From: Parathalassolituus penaei
GTDB taxonomy: Bacteria; Pseudomonadota; Gammaproteobacteria; Pseudomonadales; Oceanobacteraceae
NCBI RefSeq assembly: GCF_026626885.1
Contig: NZ_JAPNOA010000029.1
Coordinates: forward strand, 186,001 to 250,000
Direction: 5' to 3'
DNA: 64,000 bases
This document shows positions 60,271 through 64,000 of the stretch, piece after piece. Both the position numbers and the translations under genes were made by a program. Position 1 is the stretch's first letter, and each line of letters starts with the position of its first letter. A model generated the notes under the pieces. It made no database searches. It was not told the DNA's origin and saw only the letters and a program-made list of their open reading frames with translations.

Positions 60271-61635
60271 TTATTCCCCAGATACGACTTGCAGGGCGCG
60301 GACCACGTCATCCATGCCGGCACTGCGTGAACCCTTGACCAGCACCAACGTCTGTTCAGGGGCATTGTTTTTGATGTATTCCACAACAGCCGGTTTGTTA
60401 TCAAACCAGACACCGCTGGCCCCAAACGCTTCTGCTGCAAAACGGCTTAATGGCCCGGTCGCAACCAGAACCGCTACTCCCTTTTCCCTGGCATAACGAC
60501 CTGCGTCGCCATGGGCCTTGTCAGCGTCTTCGCCAAGCTCGGCCATATCGCCCAGAACCAGCCAGGAATTTGGCGCGAGGCTTATTACATCAATCGCTGC
60601 ATTAAGTGAAGCGGGATTTGCGTTGTAGCTGTCGTCGACCAGAGTCAGGCCGTTAACTGCGGCCACACGCTGCATACGTCCCTTCACGGCAGTCGCTTGT
60701 TGCAGACCTGCAGCGATTACTTCAAGTGGCATACCCAACGCCAGAGCAGCCGCGGCAACGGCGAGTGCATTACGTACGTTGTGACGGCCCGGCAGAGGCA
60801 GTTCAATGGCTACCTGGGCACCGACAAAACACAGTTTGAACTGACTGGAAACCAGTCCGCATTCCAGTTCAGTGGCAGTGACATCCGCAGGCTTATCCAG
60901 GCCAAATGCCAAAATCTGGCGCTCACCGGCACGCTGACGCCACTGTTCATACGCAGCGTCATCGGCGTTCAGAACCACACAGCCATCCGCAGCGACGTGA
61001 TCAATCAGTTCGCCTTTGGTTTCCACCACACCCTGCAGACTGCCAAAACCTTCCAGATGCGCACCGGCAGCGTTGGTAATGATGCCAACCCGCGGTTTTA
61101 CCTGCCGGGCAGTCCAGGCGATTTCGCCACGACCACTGGCACCCAGCTCGATTACAGCGGCTTCATGCTCCGGCTGTAACGCCATCAGGGTCAAAGGTGC
61201 ACCAATGTGATTATTCAGGTTGCCCTGGGTCATCCAGGTATTGAATGACTGCGCCAGCACACCGGCCATCAACTGTTTGGTTGAGGTTTTGCCAGCACTA
61301 CCGGTAATTGCTACCACCGGGCCTTTAAACGCATCACGCTGCCACCCACCCAGCTCAGCCAGAGCGGTCAGAGTGTCATTAACCTGCAGACAGCGGTCTT
61401 CCAGACCAACCGGCGGCTCTTCATCGGTAATGGCCGCCACCGCACCGGCAGCCAACGCATCACTGACGAATTCGTTACCGTTAAAACGTTCTCCACGCAG
61501 GGCAACATACAGGTCGCCCGGGCGAATTTTGCGGGTATCCGTGCAAACCCCGGTACACTCCAGCTCATCGGCACGCTCCGGAGCCTTGACTCCCAGACGT
61601 TCGGCCGCCGCTGCAAGGGTAAAATCAAACAACAT
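60271..61635 (-). CDS. murF: UDP-MurNAc-tripeptide--D-alanyl-D-alanine ligase
   Basis: This 454-aa Mur ligase adds D-Ala-D-Ala, the product of the nearby ddlB. The ATP loop is [15 protein letters not shown]; the N-terminal domain shows [22 protein letters not shown]; later [17 protein letters not shown] and LGDMAELGE are typical. I start at ATG 61635 ([14 protein letters not shown]), overlapping murE by 11 nt; a frame reaching 61743 would lie in murE. Confidence 0.95.
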   Translation of the reverse strand: MLFDFTLAAAAERLGVKAPERADELECTGVCTDTRKIRPGDLYVALRGERFNGNEFVSDALAAGAVAAITDEEPPVGLEDRCLQVNDTLTALAELGGWQRDAFKGPVVAITGSAGKTSTKQLMAGVLAQSFNTWMTQGNLNNHIGAPLTLMALQPEHEAAVIELGASGRGEIAWTARQVKPRVGIITNAAGAHLEGFGSLQGVVETKGELIDHVAADGCVVLNADDAAYEQWRQRAGERQILAFGLDKPADVTATELECGLVSSQFKLCFVGAQVAIELPLPGRHNVRNALAVAAAALALGMPLEVIAAGLQQATAVKGRMQRVAAVNGLTLVDDSYNANPASLNAAIDVISLAPNSWLVLGDMAELGEDADKAHGDAGRYAREKGVAVLVATGPLSRFAAEAFGASGVWFDNKPAVVEYIKNNAPEQTLVLVKGSRSAGMDDVVRALQVVSGE

Positions 61636-63100
61636 CTTCGCCCCCGGCGCGTTGATAACCCATTTCCAGCAGTACATCGGCATCCCGATACGGATGCCGT
61701 ACTCCTGCAATTTCCTGATAGTTTTCATGACCTTTGCCGGCAATCACCAGCAAACCATCGGCAGGTGTTGCTGCCAGTGCTCCAACAATCGCACGCTCGC
61801 GATTGTGCTCGCAGACCACACGCCCGGCACCATCAACATCCAGCGCATCCACCCAGATTTGTGCTGGGCTTTCACCGCGCGGGTTGTCGTCGGTCAACCA
61901 GACCTGATCTGCCGCCAGAGCGGCTTCGGTCATCAGCGGACGCTTGCTGCGATCGCGCTCGCCGCCACAGCCGTATACCAGCGTTAATGGCCGATTCCAG
62001 GGGCGCAGCGCACCAATTACCGTACTGATAGCGTCCGGGGTGTGAGCAAAATCCACCACTACCGACGGACTACCATCACGAACGTACAGCTCCATACGCC
62101 CATCGACGGGACGCAGACTGGCAGCCGCTGCCACCAGTGCATTGAAATCAAAACCGGCAGCCGCCAGCATGCTGATCGCCATCACCGCATTAACCAGGTT
62201 AAAACCGCCAATCAGCGGCACCTGCAGGCGAGCTTCTCCCCAAGGGCTGGTCAGCTGTGCTGACATCCAGCGGCTGCTGAACTGCGGATCACGAATCATG
62301 ATGTCCGCATCCTGCTCACACGACAGGGTTAACCCCGGCACTCGCAGATTGGCCTGATGGCGCATCGCCGCAATTCGGGCGTCATCAAGGTTCAGAATCG
62401 CCTGACCCAAAGGAAAATCGGTAAACAGGCGCTGTTTGGCCGCCTGATAATTATCCATGGTGCCGTGATAATCGAGATGATCCTGGGTGATGTTGGTAAT
62501 CGCAGCGACCGCAAACTCCAGTCCGCTGACACGCCCTTGATGCAGGCCGTGGGACGACACCTCCATCGCCGCCAGGCAGGCACCCTGCTCTTGCATCTCT
62601 TCGAGGCAGCGCAAGGTCGTCGCCAGATCCGGTGTGGTATTGCGGGTCGGTTGCAGATCAGGCCAGATACCGTTGCCGGTTGTACCAATCACGCCACAAC
62701 GTTGCCCCAGACGGCTGACCAGCTGGGCCACATACTGCACGGTTGAGCTTTTGCCATTGGTGCCAGTCACTGCCAACAAGGGCAACGTCCGGGCCTGCTG
62801 GTAACGACGCAGTAACCAGCCCGGTAATTGACTAGCGAGGTCAGGCACGCTGAATACCGGCACACCACCCGCTTCACAACGAAACCCGAATTCACCCTCT
62901 TCCAGCACGGCAATCGCACCAGCCGCCAGGGCTGCCTTGATAAAATCCTGGCCACGGGCCAGACTGCCGGCACGGGCAATAAACAGATCACCGCGTTTGA
63001 CATCACGACTGTCGAGCACGATGTGATGGCATTCGCGATCCCACTCCGGCGGCACAAACATGCCCGCACCCACAATCTGGCTGATACGCATAGTGGCCAT
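61625..63100 (-). CDS. murE: UDP-MurNAc-L-Ala-D-Glu--meso-diaminopimelate ligase
   Basis: This 491-aa Mur ligase adds the third residue of the stem peptide. The ATP loop is AVTGTNGKSSTVQYV. The specificity motif reads DDNPRGESP, and DNPR marks meso-diaminopimelate rather than lysine as substrate, consistent with a gram-negative wall. HTPDAI and GCGGERDRSKRPLM are also present. ATG 63100 lies 2 nt after the ftsI stop, with GGAGGAG upstream inside ftsI. Confidence 0.96.
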   Translation of the reverse strand: MATMRISQIVGAGMFVPPEWDRECHHIVLDSRDVKRGDLFIARAGSLARGQDFIKAALAAGAIAVLEEGEFGFRCEAGGVPVFSVPDLASQLPGWLLRRYQQARTLPLLAVTGTNGKSSTVQYVAQLVSRLGQRCGVIGTTGNGIWPDLQPTRNTTPDLATTLRCLEEMQEQGACLAAMEVSSHGLHQGRVSGLEFAVAAITNITQDHLDYHGTMDNYQAAKQRLFTDFPLGQAILNLDDARIAAMRHQANLRVPGLTLSCEQDADIMIRDPQFSSRWMSAQLTSPWGEARLQVPLIGGFNLVNAVMAISMLAAAGFDFNALVAAAASLRPVDGRMELYVRDGSPSVVVDFAHTPDAISTVIGALRPWNRPLTLVYGCGGERDRSKRPLMTEAALAADQVWLTDDNPRGESPAQIWVDALDVDGAGRVVCEHNRERAIVGALAATPADGLLVIAGKGHENYQEIAGVRHPYRDADVLLEMGYQRAGGEDVV

Positions 63101-63102
63101 AA

Positions 63103-64000
63103 TTACTGGGCTCCTCCGGCAATCTGCAGTCCGTTTTTGCCAACGTTATCCGGCGGCACCTGACGCAGACGCAATGCCTGTTCCATGATGCGACCAAACA
63201 CCGGGGCAGATACCTCACCACCGTAGTATTCCTTACCCTGCGGATCGTCGATCACCACCACCATCACGAGATCCGGATTGGTAATCGGTGCCACACCGGC
63301 GAACACCGCGGTATAGGAAGATTCTTCATAACCATGATCACCGACCCGGTGAGCGGTACCGGTTTTCCCCCCCACGCGATAACCCATAACGCGCGCACGA
63401 CTGGCGGTACCCACGTTGGACGTTACGGTTTCCATCATATCCAGCACCTGACGGGCGACTTTTTCTGACATCACCGGATGACAAGGCTCTTCACGGCGTG
63501 CCTCTGCCACCAGATAGGCAGGTTTGCGGCAACCCTGCTGGGTAAACGAGGTATAAGCCTGCGCCAGTTGCAATGGCGACATGGCGATACTGTAACCGTA
63601 GGAAGCCGTTGCCAGACGCAGTTCATCCAACTGTTCAGGGAACGGCAAAACCCCGACGCTCTCACCGGGGAAGCCAAGGCCGCTCGGCTGCCCCATGCCT
63701 GCATCGCTGAACATTTTCCACAAGGCCTGAGGACCAATGGTCTTGGCCAGGAAACGTGACCCCACGTTACTGGACTTGGTGATAATGCCAGTCAGATCCA
63801 GCACACCGTAGTTACGGTGGTCACGAATGGTTTTATTGCGCACCCGCACCCACCCCGGATTGGTATCCACCAGAGTGGTTGGCTGGAACAGACCAGACTC
63901 CAGCGCTGCCGCCACCGTAAAAGGCTTGACGGTGGACCCCGGTTCAATCACATCCGCTACCGCACGGTTACGCATATTGGAAGCCACAAAATTGGCGCGA
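63103..64000 (-). CDS. ftsI: Penicillin-binding protein 3 FtsI, C-terminal part (runs off the window)
   Basis: Only the transpeptidase part is in the window, about 298 codons; the start lies beyond the right edge. All three active-site motifs of class B PBPs are present: SxxK as EPGSTVKPF, SxN as TKSSNVG, and KTG as GGKTGTAHRVG. This enzyme crosslinks septal peptidoglycan, working with FtsW, encoded six genes downstream. The C-terminus ends in a short polar tail. Position upstream of murE confirms FtsI rather than PBP2. The first visible in-frame GTG (63987) is internal, not the start. Confidence 0.95.
   Translation of the reverse strand, partial: RANFVASNMRNRAVADVIEPGSTVKPFTVAAALESGLFQPTTLVDTNPGWVRVRNKTIRDHRNYGVLDLTGIITKSSNVGSRFLAKTIGPQALWKMFSDAGMGQPSGLGFPGESVGVLPFPEQLDELRLATASYGYSIAMSPLQLAQAYTSFTQQGCRKPAYLVAEARREEPCHPVMSEKVARQVLDMMETVTSNVGTASRARVMGYRVGGKTGTAHRVGDHGYEESSYTAVFAGVAPITNPDLVMVVVIDDPQGKEYYGGEVSAPVFGRIMEQALRLRQVPPDNVGKNGLQIAGGAQ

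Overview
The window looks like chromosomal DNA from a gammaproteobacterium related to Pseudomonas and the marine Oceanospirillales. That reading rests on gene order. The runs rnpB-rsmI-lpoA-yraN, moeB-prmC-prfA-hemA / TPR lipoprotein-lolB-ispE-tRNA-Gln-prs-rplY-pth-ychF, miaB-ybeZ-ybeY-ybeX-lnt, and ftsI-murEF-mraY-murD-ftsW-murGC-ddl-ftsQAZ-lpxC-M23-secA-argJ-mutT are all arrangements I know from that group. The genus cannot be fixed by reading alone. Coding density is high. I see no insertion sequence, integrase, CRISPR array or rRNA.

Region by region: 1-8.4 kb is mixed. It holds the 5' part of a TonB-dependent receptor, a DUF2333 membrane protein, the tRNA modification enzyme TrmO, thiopurine methyltransferase, a membrane GGDEF-EAL cyclic-di-GMP protein, a PhnA-like zinc protein and an RsmB-type rRNA methyltransferase. 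8.4-11.4 kb is the least ordinary part: a tightly coupled four-gene minus-strand operon. It encodes a membrane protein fused to an N-acetylmuramoyl-L-alanine amidase, a second membrane protein that looks paralogous to that membrane part, a membrane-anchored coiled-coil protein and a secreted coiled-coil protein. It resembles the logic of a phage lysis cassette but has no phage genes around it.

11.5-24 kb carries a PLP decarboxylase, an ABC exporter, a crotonase, an RRM protein, ferrochelatase under a striking promoter-embedded inverted repeat, an isolated Anbu proteasome-like peptidase, RNase P RNA, RsmI and LpoA with overlapping divergent start codons, YraN, a DiaA/GmhA SIS protein and a sulfide:quinone reductase. 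24-36 kb holds the moeB-to-hemA and lolB-to-ychF blocks (release factor maturation, heme entry, lipoprotein sorting, isoprenoids, PRPP, translation) and a TetR regulator. 36-43 kb holds small uncharacterised genes and the miaB-lnt run (tRNA modification, RNA processing, lipoprotein acylation).

43-64 kb is an almost uninterrupted minus-strand envelope block. FtsI, MurE, MurF, MraY, MurD, FtsW, MurG, MurC and Ddl make and polymerise peptidoglycan precursors. FtsQ, FtsA and FtsZ build the divisome, LpxC commits to lipid A, an M23 peptidase probably serves wall remodelling, and SecA drives secretion; ArgJ and MutT follow. Many dcw genes overlap by 1-11 nt, which implies translational coupling. 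The window ends inside ftsI.
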